Part shown: positions 12,701 to 23,434 of the stretch, in pieces
Layout of the letters: each line of letters opens with the position of its first letter
How positions within the stretch are numbered: the stretch's first letter is position 1
DNA from: Deuterostichococcus epilithicus
Taxonomy: Eukaryota; Chlorophyta; Trebouxiophyceae; Prasiolales; Stichococcaceae
Direction: 5' to 3'
NCBI GenBank assembly: GCA_033439295.1
Contig: JAVTLE010000014.1
Coordinates: forward strand, 3,100,001-3,164,000
DNA: 64,000 nucleotides
The notes under the pieces: generated by a model
Seen by the model: the letters and a program-made list of their open reading frames with translations, nothing else
The model's database searches: none
What the model was told of the DNA's origin: nothing
Position numbers and translations under genes: made by a program

Positions 12701-13453
12701 AGTGCTGGCACAGGCGTGCCGCTGGGTCGGCATGCGGCTGCCAGCTCGCCCCGCCAAGTTCCAGGATCGCCGAAAGGTATTCCTCTGAACCTGACATTGC
12801 GCGAGGCGTGCTCGGCGGCAAAGAAAGCGCTCTGGAAGTGGCCGGCCGCGGCGGGCCGCGACCCGCCAATCGTCAGCAGCGACCAGCAGCTGTCAGCGCC
12901 GCCTGCGAGGTCGGCACGCGATGCCAGCCCCGGCAGTCAGCAGCCCAGCCGGTCTGTCGGGGATTGCACCAGCGCGGTGCTGCAGCAGCAACAGCGTCAG
13001 CCGGGCCTGTGGCTGCCGGCTGACGGCGTGTGCCGGCCGGCTAGCAGGACTTCGTGCCTGACAGGCCCCACGGCAGGTACCAGCACGGCCGAGGCTGCGG
13101 CAGCCTTTGCAGCAGCAGTGGCCAGTGCCGCAGAGCTCACGCCATCTGCGACCGGCGGCAGCGAGCCCGGCGCACCAGCAAAGCCGCCAGCCACTGCGCC
13201 CACTGGCGACACGGCGGCGCCGCAGCAGGGGCAGCAGGGCGGCCACACGACAGCGGATCTGCTGCGGGACGCTGATGGCACCATGCCACCGCTGCCGGGC
13301 GACATAGCGATGCAGGGCACTGTACGGGTATTGGGCGCAAAGCCGCAGCAATGGCGGTACCTGGTGCCGGTGGCGAAGGCCACGAAGCGGCCAACGAAGG
13401 GGAAGACGAAATTTAATGACGTGGTGCTGAGCCCCCCGGCAATTCATCGCTAG
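9752..13453 (+). CDS. Large Ala/Gln-rich protein with one zinc-ribbon module
   Basis: Unrecognised protein of about 1009 residues. Proposed exons are 9752-11166, 11318-11387, 11515-11897, 12112-12286 and 12467-13453. The third junction has an alternative pair (11908 / 12087) that is also in phase. The first exon is low-complexity Ala/Gln/Pro. It ends in a CxxC...CxxC module (KRCSACHCVKSTPSF to VCSDCSRAA) that resembles the modules of the protein at 1-1801, so the two are probably related. A second half is helical and Gln-rich (QQTYQQILLTLAQQ), followed by a basic segment (WKAKRPRNVN) and a lysine-rich C-terminus (KRPTKGKTKF). The composition suggests a nuclear, possibly transcription-related protein; this is inference. 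The start ATG is the first in a frame that is already open upstream. Confidence 0.6.
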
Positions 13454-13829
13454 TCAAGTGACTGAATCCTCAGAACTCACTGCAAGGAGTAGCACAAACA
13501 ATGCTCTGATTGGTCTTGCGCAGCTGGTAGTAGTTTAGTTGCTGCATTTGAACGATGCATGATGAGCTGGGGTCTGTGACACCTTTTCTGACTTCAAAAT
13601 GTCATGCTGCTTGTCCCACTCTGATTTGACGATCGCTGAGAACCCTGCTTCCGTACTTTACACGATCAGATTGCTGACAACCGGCAGTCGAATCGTCGTG
13701 GCTGCTGTATAAATAATGTTCTGGCGGGCATGCTACCGTGGTCGATTGCCAATCGGAGCTGATGTCCAGTGCTGATACCGACTGAACAGGCCATCGTTGG
13801 GATTTTACTGTGTATGTGTCAAGCCCCGC
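13454..13829. other. Convergent 3' intergenic region
   Basis: AT-richer spacer between two converging genes. No gene is seen. Confidence 0.4.
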
Positions 13830-14295
13830 TTACGTTGGCCTGTGGCTGACCTGCCCATCACGGGTCTCCCCGGCGCCGGGCGGGTTAGCGGCCCCGCCCT
13901 TGTCTCCCACCGCCGCCACGGTCTGCTGTCCCGGGCACACGTCGCAAGTGCAGTCGCTTCCGCAATTGCATTTCTGCCAGCCACAAGCAAATCTGTTGGG
14001 TTCAGATATGGATTGCGCGCCGCCCTGAAGCATGCTGCAAAAGCTACAGGCCTGTTCCATCCTGTAACCCTACTAGGCGTGACTACAGATGCGTACATAT
14101 CCTCGTATAGGTAGCATGCAGCAATATGCAGCAGTGACAGTTACAAGCGAGGCAGACACATTTGGTGTTGTGCACCTGGCCACAGGTGCACCCATGCTGA
14201 CAGTTTGCGCAGGGGTTGTCGGTGGTCTGCTTGCCCTGTTGGACACTCTTGGGCACGTTGGACTTCTCAAGAGACTTTGCAATGGAAGACGACAT
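13830..14295 (-). CDS. Metallothionein-like small cysteine-rich protein
   Basis: Two exons (14176-14295 then 13830-14024) joined by a canonical intron (CAG|GTGCAC ... CTTCAG) give 104 residues. The first exon carries 40 residues, ending in a cluster PCANCQHGCTCGQ. The second opens with a linker and then CGWQKCNCGSDCTCDVCPG. Together that is ten cysteines in CxxC, CxC and CxxxC spacings, with almost no aromatic residues in the clusters. This is the pattern of metallothioneins, which bind Zn, Cu or Cd in the cytosol and buffer metal and oxidative stress. The C-terminal 35 residues are Gly/Pro/Ala-rich without cysteine. The intron falls between the two clusters, as in two-domain metallothioneins. 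It does not match a specific plant metallothionein type that I can name. The model is small but fully in phase from ATG to stop. Confidence 0.65.
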
Positions 14296-15138
14296 GCTTG
14301 CTCAAAATATCGCGTTGAATAGGATTGTGACGGGTTGGAACACGGATGGATCGTGTCAAGGGACAGGCGCTTGTCAGTTGGCTGTTCGAAGATTGACGCT
14401 GGGCGCACAAAACAGGCAAAAGAGCTGACTGCGCCGCTCGCATCGGCAGCTTCGTCCCGGCATCTCATCCCATCTTTGTTTCCCCGATCCAAGAAATACA
14501 GAGGGAATCTCAGAGAGCTTCAGCAGAAGGGGTACCTCGTACCCAGGGATTGCCCGCACAATTGCAGCCGATCATTGCTGATAGAGATTCACTAGCGCGC
14601 TCACGGCTCATATTTGTGCGAGTCAGCAGCAAAATGTATCTGAAACGCATGCCCGATCATGCCGACGGAGCGCTGGCAGCCAAGCCCATTATAGCTGCCG
14701 CAATGCGGCGGCCATGAGGCGGCGAGCGAGGGGGCCAGCAGTTTGCGGGAGCGCAGCGGCTGATGCAAAGGACGCTGCGTGCTGACCAGCAGGGCTGCCC
14801 TTTGAGGCTCTTGTTCAAATGTTTTCGCCGTGTCAGGGCAACATAATTGTACTGCGCGGCCTCAAGCGCACGGCTTATATAACAAGCCACCCCCCCCCAA
14901 ATCCTCCCCCCTGGCCNACTACACNTGTGCGCAAAGGCGGGTAACCAATCAAAACAGTGTCCTCGCGACGACTGCAACGACGTAACCAATCAACGAAAGC
15001 TGATCTGAAATAATCCGCAAACAGCAGTGCTGAAAATCCTGATGTATACTTGGATTCAAGATGAATCGAACCCTGCTGCGTGTTAAGACTTGAGACTGTG
15101 TCTCCTGGCCTAACCCGTGGCATGCTGACAACTATCCC
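14296..15138. other. Upstream region of metallothionein-like gene
   Basis: Lies between two minus-strand genes. It contains a C-rich tract at about 14889-14912 followed by two ambiguous bases (14917, 14925), probably a hard-to-sequence stretch. I see no gene. Metal-response elements are expected upstream of 14295 but I did not identify one. Confidence 0.35.
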
Positions 15139-16353
15139 TCATCGATCACGCCAACCCAACATCAGCCGCCGACCCGTCACGGCCACCCCCGCCTTCTTCT
15201 GCAGAGTGATAAACAGATTTTCCGTCACGCAGCCGGAGAAAGGGCTTCAAGTCAGACTACAACGTGTAGGGTGGCGCAGCCAGAGACTTACCGCAAGGTC
15301 GCTCAGCGCCTTTGTCGCCTGCGAGTCCTTCTGCCCGATGTGGAAGACTTTTAGCACGATCAGCACGATGAGCGCGAGGACGGACAGCATCGTCAGCGTC
15401 ACGATGCATCTGCGACATCAGTGCGTCCTGTTTTCATGTGTACGGCAACAAAGGCAGCAGCCGGCAGTGCCAACAGCACCAGCATCAGCACAATGTACTC
15501 ACTTGTCCGTTGCAATGCCCCGGGTAATGTCCCTAATGACCTGTTTTGCCTTCTTCAGGGAGAACTGGATTTCGTCCAGGTTGTCCAGGGTTCGCTCAAG
15601 CTGCTCTGTCTGCTTGTGCAGCGTCTCTGCTGTGGTCGTTGCAATGGCTATAGTGTCTTGCACCACCTTTTCCGATCGAACCAGTGATTTGTCCGTCGCT
15701 GCAACGGCCTTCTTGCCCTGCTCGATCATCTGCGACGTTGATATGCCTGCGTCCGTAGGCTTGTGCAGCATCAGGTATGGTGTGTGATATGTAGAGTCAG
15801 TCCGTCTGTCTGCATCACGCTGCGACGCCATCACACGCGCATGCGCGGTGCTGCAGTAGAGATCAAGCGCAGGGAGGAGATGACAGGTACGTGTTCAAAC
15901 GGCACTCGCCGTCGTATCTGCTGTGCTTCGCCTCCTCCGCGGGCGTGCCCTGTGACCCCAGGAGCGCCGCCCGATTCTGGACGCTGGCCGCATGCTGCTT
16001 CTTCATGTCGATGAAGCCATTTAGCTGCTGCATAAGCTCCTTCTTACGTGTCGCCAGCTCAGAAGGCCGCATGTCGTCTGTCCTCGCATCCTTCTCGAAC
16101 TGTCGTACCAGCCTGCAGCGGCCGCACAGTGGCTGCGTCAGCGCCGCGCATGCACATCATGCACATGCGAAATTTGGTAATGTTGAACCATTGCGACGAC
16201 GTACGATTTGCCATCCTGAAGCTTCACCGCAACATCTTTCAGCTCCTGCTGCTCCTTTGCAGGATCGATGGTGCGTTCCAGCCGAGCAAACGCCGCCGCC
16301 AGACTTTTGAACAGCAGCCCCAGCTGTATCTCCGACTCGTAGGTGTTGTCCAT
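15139..16353 (-). CDS. NPSN: NPSN-type Qb SNARE (novel plant SNARE)
   Basis: Exons in transcript order are 16205-16353, 15891-16112, 15503-15805, 15292-15409 and 15139-15198 (283 residues, all in phase). The N-terminal helical region includes KSLVRQFEKDARTDDMRPSE, the segment typical of plant NPSN11-13. The SNARE helix runs from about ATTTAETLHKQTEQLERTL through IQFSLKKAKQVIRDITRG. It is followed directly by a transmembrane segment (CIVTLTMLSVLALIVLIVL). NPSN proteins sit on the cell plate and plasma membrane of land plants and act in membrane fusion. This version has a lumenal tail of about 35 residues after the membrane span, including a separate last exon, longer than I recall for land-plant members. 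The start ATG opens the conserved N-terminal helix. It faces TSR1 head-to-head. Confidence 0.88.
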
Positions 16354-16857
16354 GATGCGTCGAATAGACGGTGGAATTTTTGAGGTTGTTTGCTGGAGTG
16401 TCTCGTCTAATGCAAGCAGACCGGTGGAACGAGCAACTTGAGCAGATGTCGTTTTCACTCAGAGCCCGGAATGCGGTGCGCAGAGCTCAAGTGTGTCCAC
16501 GACGCTGTTCCTAGACGATTGAACACTTTTAGGATCGCAGAACTCGCACCAACTGCGATGCCTTCGGCTGGTTGACCAGCAGAGGGGTGCGATATAGCAC
16601 GACGGAGGCGAGGGCGGGGACCAGTTGGCAAATGTGTGCGCTTCGGAGGGCGCCTGTGCGTTGTCTTCGATCTTTCAAGTCTAATCGTGGGCACCAGGCG
16701 TGTCAGTTTCTGCTGCTCAGCCACGAGCTGACGCTTGAGCTGAACATCGAGTGAATTTCCGAAACATCCGGGACGGGACGGCGCCTGGTGCAGTGTCAAG
16801 AGGAAGGAGGATATTGGCAGGACTGGATGGTGAACACTTGAGCTCAGGTTATACAGC
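16354..16857. promoter_or_regulatory. Divergent intergenic region (NPSN / TSR1)
   Basis: 504 bp between the two start codons. It must hold both 5' UTRs and both promoters. No defined motif was recognised. Confidence 0.5.
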
Positions 16858-19800
16858 ATGGCAGGCCCCTCAGGGCACGGACAGCACAACAAGGTGAGCA
16901 GAGCCCTGCAGGCATGGCTCGTTCCTCCAAGACTTTAGATAGAGCAAGGCACAGCTGCAACTGCTTTTTTCGGTGCAACAGGCTCACAAGGCTGGCAGGA
17001 AAGCTGGCGCCAGCGCTAGGCAGAAGCATGCCGACAAGAAGGGTGGGCTGTGGCACACCTTTGCCGGCGGCTGCATGTCATGCAGGCCCTGCTGCTGCAA
17101 ACTGCATCGCAAAAGCCAGTCGCGCGTATTGCGTACCCGTTTCGTATGCAAGTTCCTGCGCTTGCAGGTGGCCGCACTGGAGCGGTGCACGCCACTGGCC
17201 GCCTGGCAAACAGCCGGGCAGAACGCATGAACGCCGCCAAGCTGCAGAGGTGGGCAGGCGCTGTGCACGATCTGTGTGGCCGTGCTTTCATAAATCACAA
17301 CGTGCAGGCTTGGCTCCATCCTGCGTGTCGCATCTCAATCTCTACTTTGCAAGATGCAACCGCAGGGACCGCAAGCGAGCGGAGGTCCTGTCGCAGAAGC
17401 GAGAGCAGTTTGCGCCGCACGTGGTGGCGTTCCTGCCGCTCTCACAGGTGCGCAGCCGCTCACCCTGTAGAGGTGGACTTGTACTGGCGATGGTGTGCTT
17501 GGCATAGCCTGACTGCGGATCACCAAAGCCAATTCGTGCAAACCGCACAGGAGGCTTCGGGACCCGCGGCCTGGCAGCAATTCATGGATGCTCTGTCCAC
17601 CGCCCAGGGCGGCTCGGCCAAGCCGGCCACAAAAGGCGCTGCCGCAGACAGCATGGATACCGGAGGTACACGCTTCATCCGGCTGCCTCAATAACAAGCT
17701 GCACTGCAATCAGCTAGACTGGTGCAGAGTGCCACAGCGAGTTGCCCGGTCGACTGCCTCTGCAAGCCATTCCCAATAGTCATGCCATTCGTCTGCAAGA
17801 CTTCGCGGTGCTGCCTGCAGGCACAGAGTGGCCACTGGTGCCGACGACTGTGTCATTGCCGCCCCGGCACAAAACGCTGCTGACGCTGCTGCCGCCGCCG
17901 CGCGATGCATCAGACCCGCTGGCCATCGTCGACATTGCGCGCACAGCTGAGGTGGGTCACTGTGGCTCTCGTCAGCAATCGTGCGAGGGGCGATTCTGCC
18001 TGCAACGCAGGTTGGTGCCGATGTCATGCCAGCAAAATTCTTATGATACTGGAAAGGCTCGACCGGAGTGTGCATGTGAAGAGAGATTGCACTTGGGGAA
18101 GCTGCGGTGCAGAGACTGCAGCGTCGGGGGTGCATCACTCAGCTTGCATTGCTACTGCCTCGCACAAGCAAGTCAGACACATCTTCCACGGGATGGAGCC
18201 CACTTTCAAGGCAGACGGTGGAAATGTATCAGACCTGGATCCCGGTGACATCTGCAGTCGCTGGTGCTGCTGGTGCCGGGGCCGGGCGAGGGCGGCGTCG
18301 ATGAGGGCGGTCTTGCGGCGCTGGCTGTGCTGCGTGCGATGGGCCTGCCGCAGCTGGTGGTCCTGGTGCCAACCGAACTGGGGTCGCTGCAGGCCAAGGC
18401 CGCTGCGAAGAAGCACGCCTCGGCAGAGCTGGAGCCTCAGGTTCGGGGGGCGCCCCTGCTCGTGTTCTTGCCCCCAAGCCTGTGTGCGGCCGGCGTGTCC
18501 TGCGGACAGCAGTCCTGCCGGAGCGCTGGAGGCGCCTCAGAGCATGCAGCAGACGAATGCCTGGCTGGAACATCTTATCAGGAGGCGTCTGTTGGGTGTG
18601 TCCAACCAAGTCCCCTGGACACAACCGCCTTACCGGTGTCAATGACACTGTCGTGGCATCGTCTTCAACAGGTGGCGGGCGAGCATAAGGTGTTCACAGC
18701 GGACGCCGCGGACGCCACGCAGCTCCTGCGGCACCTGGCAGAGCACCGCGGCAGCACCCCCGGCTGGCGCCGGCAGCGCCCCTCCCTCATGGTGGAGGCC
18801 GCAGAGTTCTGTCCCGCTGACGGCAGTGACAGCAGGGACGCGCCAGGCACTCTGCTACTCAGGTACGCTCACAAGGCTGGCCCGTTGCCAGCATTGCGGG
18901 ATGTGCTTCGCACGACGGGTGTGCGCAGCTGCGGCTGCAGTGCCCCTGGATCTCTTTCTCAGCGCCGCGATTGCCTCTCCAGGATCAGAGGTTGACGGTG
19001 AGAACACCGCTCTTGTCGACATGCTTGCCAATGGATGTCAACGAACGTGCCCGGCTGTTGCTGCAGCGGCTACGTGCGGGAGCGGGGCCTGACAGCCAAC
19101 CAGCTGCTGTACTTGCCAGGCGCCGGCGACTTCCAGATCAAGCGGATCGACGGCGCGCCGCCGCCGCAGCCCGCCGGCAGCGCCACCAGGCAGTCGCGCC
19201 CCGCGACCGCAGGTGCGCTCCTGTTCACCGCCACAGTAACTGTCTCCTGCTTCTGGCTTGGGACACCTCTGACACGGTTGCAAGGTGTCCAGCTCACAGT
19301 CCGATTGAAGTCACACCCAATCTGATGCACGGATCTGATAATGCGTAGACAACCCAACGAATGAGGCCCTCCTGCAGCAGAACCTGGACAAGGCACTCTC
19401 CTCCGCCTCTGAACGCATGAAGCCGTCCGTGATGGCACGTGCGCCAAGCGATAGAGCCTCTGCGGCACACTCCTCTGCTTCTGCAAACCGTGTGCCAAAG
19501 GGTCGCCGGTGCTGCAGGCGCCGAAGCGATGGACGCATCTGGCGGGGAGTACCCTCTGCTGGAGGCGGCAGACCCGGAGCGGCGGGAGTCGCTGCAGCGG
19601 GAGAATATGCCCGACCCGCTGGCTGGCGAGCAGACCTGGCCCACTGAGGAGGTGTGCACTCGGACTGGAGCGCTTGCGCCGTGCAGCCAGCGGGCTGACG
19701 TTTTGCTCAAGGACGCAGACCGCGGGCGGCCAGCAGGACGCGACGCCCCGCCGGCATGCTGTGTAGCTGATGGCAGCAGCAGCATGAGCTGCCAGCTTGA

Positions 19801-22800
19801 CGGAGACCAGCGCCAGCGCATGCAGCAGCCTGCAACACCAGCAGCCCGGTCGACTCGGCCTGGTCTGTAGCCGCCGCTGAGTGCCGCTGTGCTGCCGAAC
19901 GCAGGAACTGGCAGAGGCGGCGGCGGCGGCGCAGGCGCCGGGGGAGGTGCGCCGCCTGCCGCGCGGCACCTCCGCCTACCAGGCTGCCTGGATCCTCGAC
20001 GACGAGGATGGTGGCGCCGGTGAGCAACTGAAGCTAGATCATCTTTCAGTATGTACACAGTCTTGAGGTCTCGAGTCAAGCCGAGTCAACTCAAGCAAGC
20101 GTCGATCCAGTCTCCCCACATCTTCGATACGTTATCAATACGATTCACCCGAATCGTCTTGCAAGATGTCATCCAGTTTGCCGTGGCGGTGGTTGTGGGA
20201 ACGAGGAGGAGGAAGCGGTGGTGCGGGGTTTCCAGATCAAAAGAAGTGTGACATTACTCGATCGATCGTACACGTGTAACCTGCCATATTCCTGTCGCTT
20301 CAAGGGGGCGGCTCGGATGCGGACGAGGAGGAGCTGGAGGATGTCGTGGTGAAAGCGCCGGCGTCAGCGCACCTGTCGCGGCCCGGCTCCGAGGCGGCGC
20401 CTGGCTCGGCTGCGGCCATGGACTCGGACACGGCGTTCCTGGACGACGACGGCACCGCCACCGAGGCCGACGGGCTCATGGTGCGTCGCGCAGCCTGCTG
20501 GCGCAGCCTGCTGGCGCCGGGAGCGCTCCTCCAGATGCCACCACGCATGTGCCTCCTGCACGCCCGCGCGCCCTCGCATTGCCGCGCGGGCCGCGCGNGG
20601 GGGGCGGGGGGGACAGCACCACTGCCGGGGCCAGTCCATGTTCCACCGCTGAGATGTCGCTACAGATCGGCATGCTGTAGGATCAGCTGGACCAGAGCCG
20701 CACTCCGTGGCCACTGAAAGTCACATGCCGCATCCAGACCGTGCCATCATCGACTGCAGGACGAGGACGACAGCGAGATGGGGCTCAACGCGTACGAGCA
20801 GCAGAAGCAGGCGCGCCGCGCCGAGCAGGACGCCCTGGACTTCCCTGACGAGGTTCGGCCCGCCACTTCACCCCGCGCTAGCCTCTGCCACGTCACGCAC
20901 GAAGCCAGCGTCCATGGTTGCCCAGTCAGCAGCTGGGCCGAGGGTGCAAGCAGCCGGGCGGCCTAGGCCGTGCCCTGCTACAGGCAGCAGCGGGCCCGAT
21001 TGCGACACTCTGCACCGCCCTGCACCGTGAGAGCCTGTGTTGCCGGCACCGCCGACAATGCGCGTCTCTCCCGTCCGCACCCGCAGGTGGAGACGCCCGC
21101 CGGCATGCGCGCATCGGCGCGTTTTGCAAAGTACCGCGGCCTGAAGAGCTGGCGCACCAGCGCGTGGGACGCGCGCGAGGAGCTGCCGCAGGAGTACTCG
21201 CGCGTGTTTGCCTTCGAAAACTTCCGCCGCGCGCAGAAGCGGTGCGCTCGCCGCTCCTGGATTGACCGCCCTGCGCACGGCAGCCAGCCAGCCACAACGC
21301 AGTGTGTCTCGCGGGCCTGCCCACCAGGGTTTAGGGTTTAGGGTTTTTAGGGTTTGCTGGCCAGCAGGTCTGCGTTCAACTCAGAAGCAAGTGCCAATGC
21401 TAGTTCCCCGTCTGCTGCGGACGTCGCAGCGAGGCAGTCTCGCGGGGCTGCCTGTGCGGCGCAAGCGAGCTACCGCGCTCGTTGTCATGCCCAACTGCCC
21501 GCCGGCACCTCCGATGGCTTCGCCCTCCCCCTCGAGCAGGGCGATTGCGGCGGCGGAGGCGCTCAGCAGTCCCACATCGGCGGACGGCGTGGCGCCCGGC
21601 ACCTTCGTGCGAGTGCACGTGGTGGGCGTCTCCGCAGTTGCGGCGCAGGCGCTGCTGGCCCGCCATCAGGCTGCGTTCCAGGTGCTGGGCATTGCCGGCA
21701 AGTTTTGTTTCCAACTGCCGGAGATCAGGATGCTGAGAACGCTCAAGGCTCATGCCCGTCTGCGGTGCTGATATCGCCCGCTGCGCTGGGGGTCCTGTCT
21801 GCTGCTGCATGGATGGCTGACAGCCCCGGGGCAGCGCTGCTGTCGGCTCAAATGTGGCGCCCTGACGGTCCCTCCTCATCTCTCACGCAAGCAGGACGGT
21901 GCGGCGCCGCTGGTGGCCACGGGACTTCTGCAGCACGAGGCCAAGCTGACGGTGCTCAACTTTGGCGTCAAGAAGGCAGCCACCTACAGCCGCCCGCTGC
22001 CCAGCAAGGCAGAGCTGCTGCTCGTGACCGGCGTCAGGTGCCGCCCCCGCCTCCCGCATGCCTGTCCGCCTGCGCCTGATTATCTTGACAGTGCAGCATG
22101 CAGCAGGACGGGCCTGCGCAGCTGCCGTTCCAGTTATTCGAGCCGTCTGAAGCAGGCACTTGCACTTCCACGCTCACCGTCTGCCGCACTTGGCAATGCT
22201 CGGTGTCCACCACCTGGACATCCCACCAAGCGCTCAGACATCTCCTCATCTCCTCGTTTCTGTTGAACCTCTTGCCGTCTGCAGGTCGTTCGTGTCGCGC
22301 CCTGTGTACAGCACGGACGACAGCCAGGCGGACAAGCACAAGATGGAGCGCTTTCTGCATGATGGCCGCAACAGCATCGCCACCGTCTTCGCGCCGGTTA
22401 CCTACCCGCCACAGCCAGTGCTGGCCTTCGACATGCAGTCCGGCTCCCCCAAGCTCGCCTTCACCGGTGCGCACACGTTACGAGCCTGCAGCAAGGTCCA
22501 GTAACGGTACAGCAGAGCTGCAGCTTGCATTCGTGTGCAATACCAGTCTGCATGAGGCGCTGCTCTCAATTGACTCGCGTGCAATTACGGCAGCAAACCT
22601 GCCCCTGCATGCAGCGACATCGCTGCCTGAAACCCTATTGATTACAGAACATGCCCACTTACATACTGACCCGCCGCTGGCTGCCGGCCCCATAGGCACG
22701 CTACGCAGCAACGACCCGGACCGCATCAACTTGAAGAAGATCGTGCTGACGGGCTTCCCGGTCAAGGTGCACAAGAACAAGGCGGTTGTGCGCTGGATGT

Positions 22801-23228
22801 TCAACGCGCCGGAGGACGTGATCTGGTTCCGCCCACTGGACCTGTGGACCAAGTACGGCCGCCGTGGCCGCATTCGGGTGCGCTGTCTCACGAGCCGGGC
22901 TTCTCAGAAGCAGCTGCCCTGCCAGAGCAGCGCGGCGTTGACGCTGTCCTCAAAATTTAGCGTGTCCCTGGCTGACGCTGACTTGCATCCTGCCAGGAGA
23001 GCAGTGCTACCCTGTGCGCCTCAAGTGGCACGCCAGCTGTGCATCACTCGGGTTGGTTTACGCACGTGGTGACGATCTGTGGCTCTTGTGACACAGGAGT
23101 CGATGGGCACGCACGGCGCCATGAAGTGCATGTTTGATGGCTCCATCCAGCAGCGTGACTCCGTGTGCATGTCGCTGTTCAAGCGGGTTTACCCCAAGTG
23201 GCCGGCCGACCTCACGTTTGCGGCATGA
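16858..23228 (+). CDS. TSR1: Ribosome biogenesis protein TSR1
   Basis: Twenty exons give 874 residues with every junction in phase: 16858-16893, 16982-17042, 17168-17249, 17366-17447, 17551-17665, 17767-17951, 18258-18440, 18672-18862, 19067-19212, 19349-19438, 19518-19651, 19905-20019, 20305-20480, 20760-20852, 21087-21241, 21540-21681, 21895-22037, 22285-22466, 22696-22877 and 23097-23228. TSR1 is a Bms1-like GTPase homologue without catalytic activity that guides late 40S maturation. Visible hallmarks are the basic N-terminus ([22 protein letters not shown]), the AARP2CN region, [29 protein letters not shown], an acidic stretch, and the conserved C-terminal domain ([51 protein letters not shown]). 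Length is close to animal TSR1 (about 800). Intron 15 carries telomere-like repeats. Confidence 0.93.
21326..21355 (+). repeat. Interstitial telomeric repeat (AGGGTTT)n
   Basis: Four consecutive AGGGTTT units, the third with two extra T, inside the TSR1 intron between exons 15 and 16. This is the plant/Chlorella-type telomere sequence. It sits mid-gene, so it is not a chromosome end. Confidence 0.9.
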
Positions 23229-23434
23229 AACGTGCAGCTCGGTGTCGTCTACTCGTTTTGGGGTCGCGAGTTGCTGACAGCGGGGGCAGTCGCCAGGTGC
23301 AGGGAGCAAGGGTGTGAGCCAAATTTTCAGTTGCGGCAGTGTCAGAGGCATTCAAGAGCTTTCAAGCTTTCAATAAAGTTTTCCAAGGAATTGCAGCTGT
23401 CACAGGACCATGCTACAACATCTGCGCCATGTCG
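23229..23434. other. Convergent 3' region (TSR1 / amidase)
   Basis: 206 bp between stop codons. An AATAAA lies at 23372-23377 on the + strand, 144 bp past the TSR1 stop, and may be its polyadenylation signal. Confidence 0.4.

Noticed and set aside
14883-14925. Polycytosine run as a quadruplex or regulatory element
   Set aside because: Interrupted by two ambiguous bases, so its real sequence is unknown.
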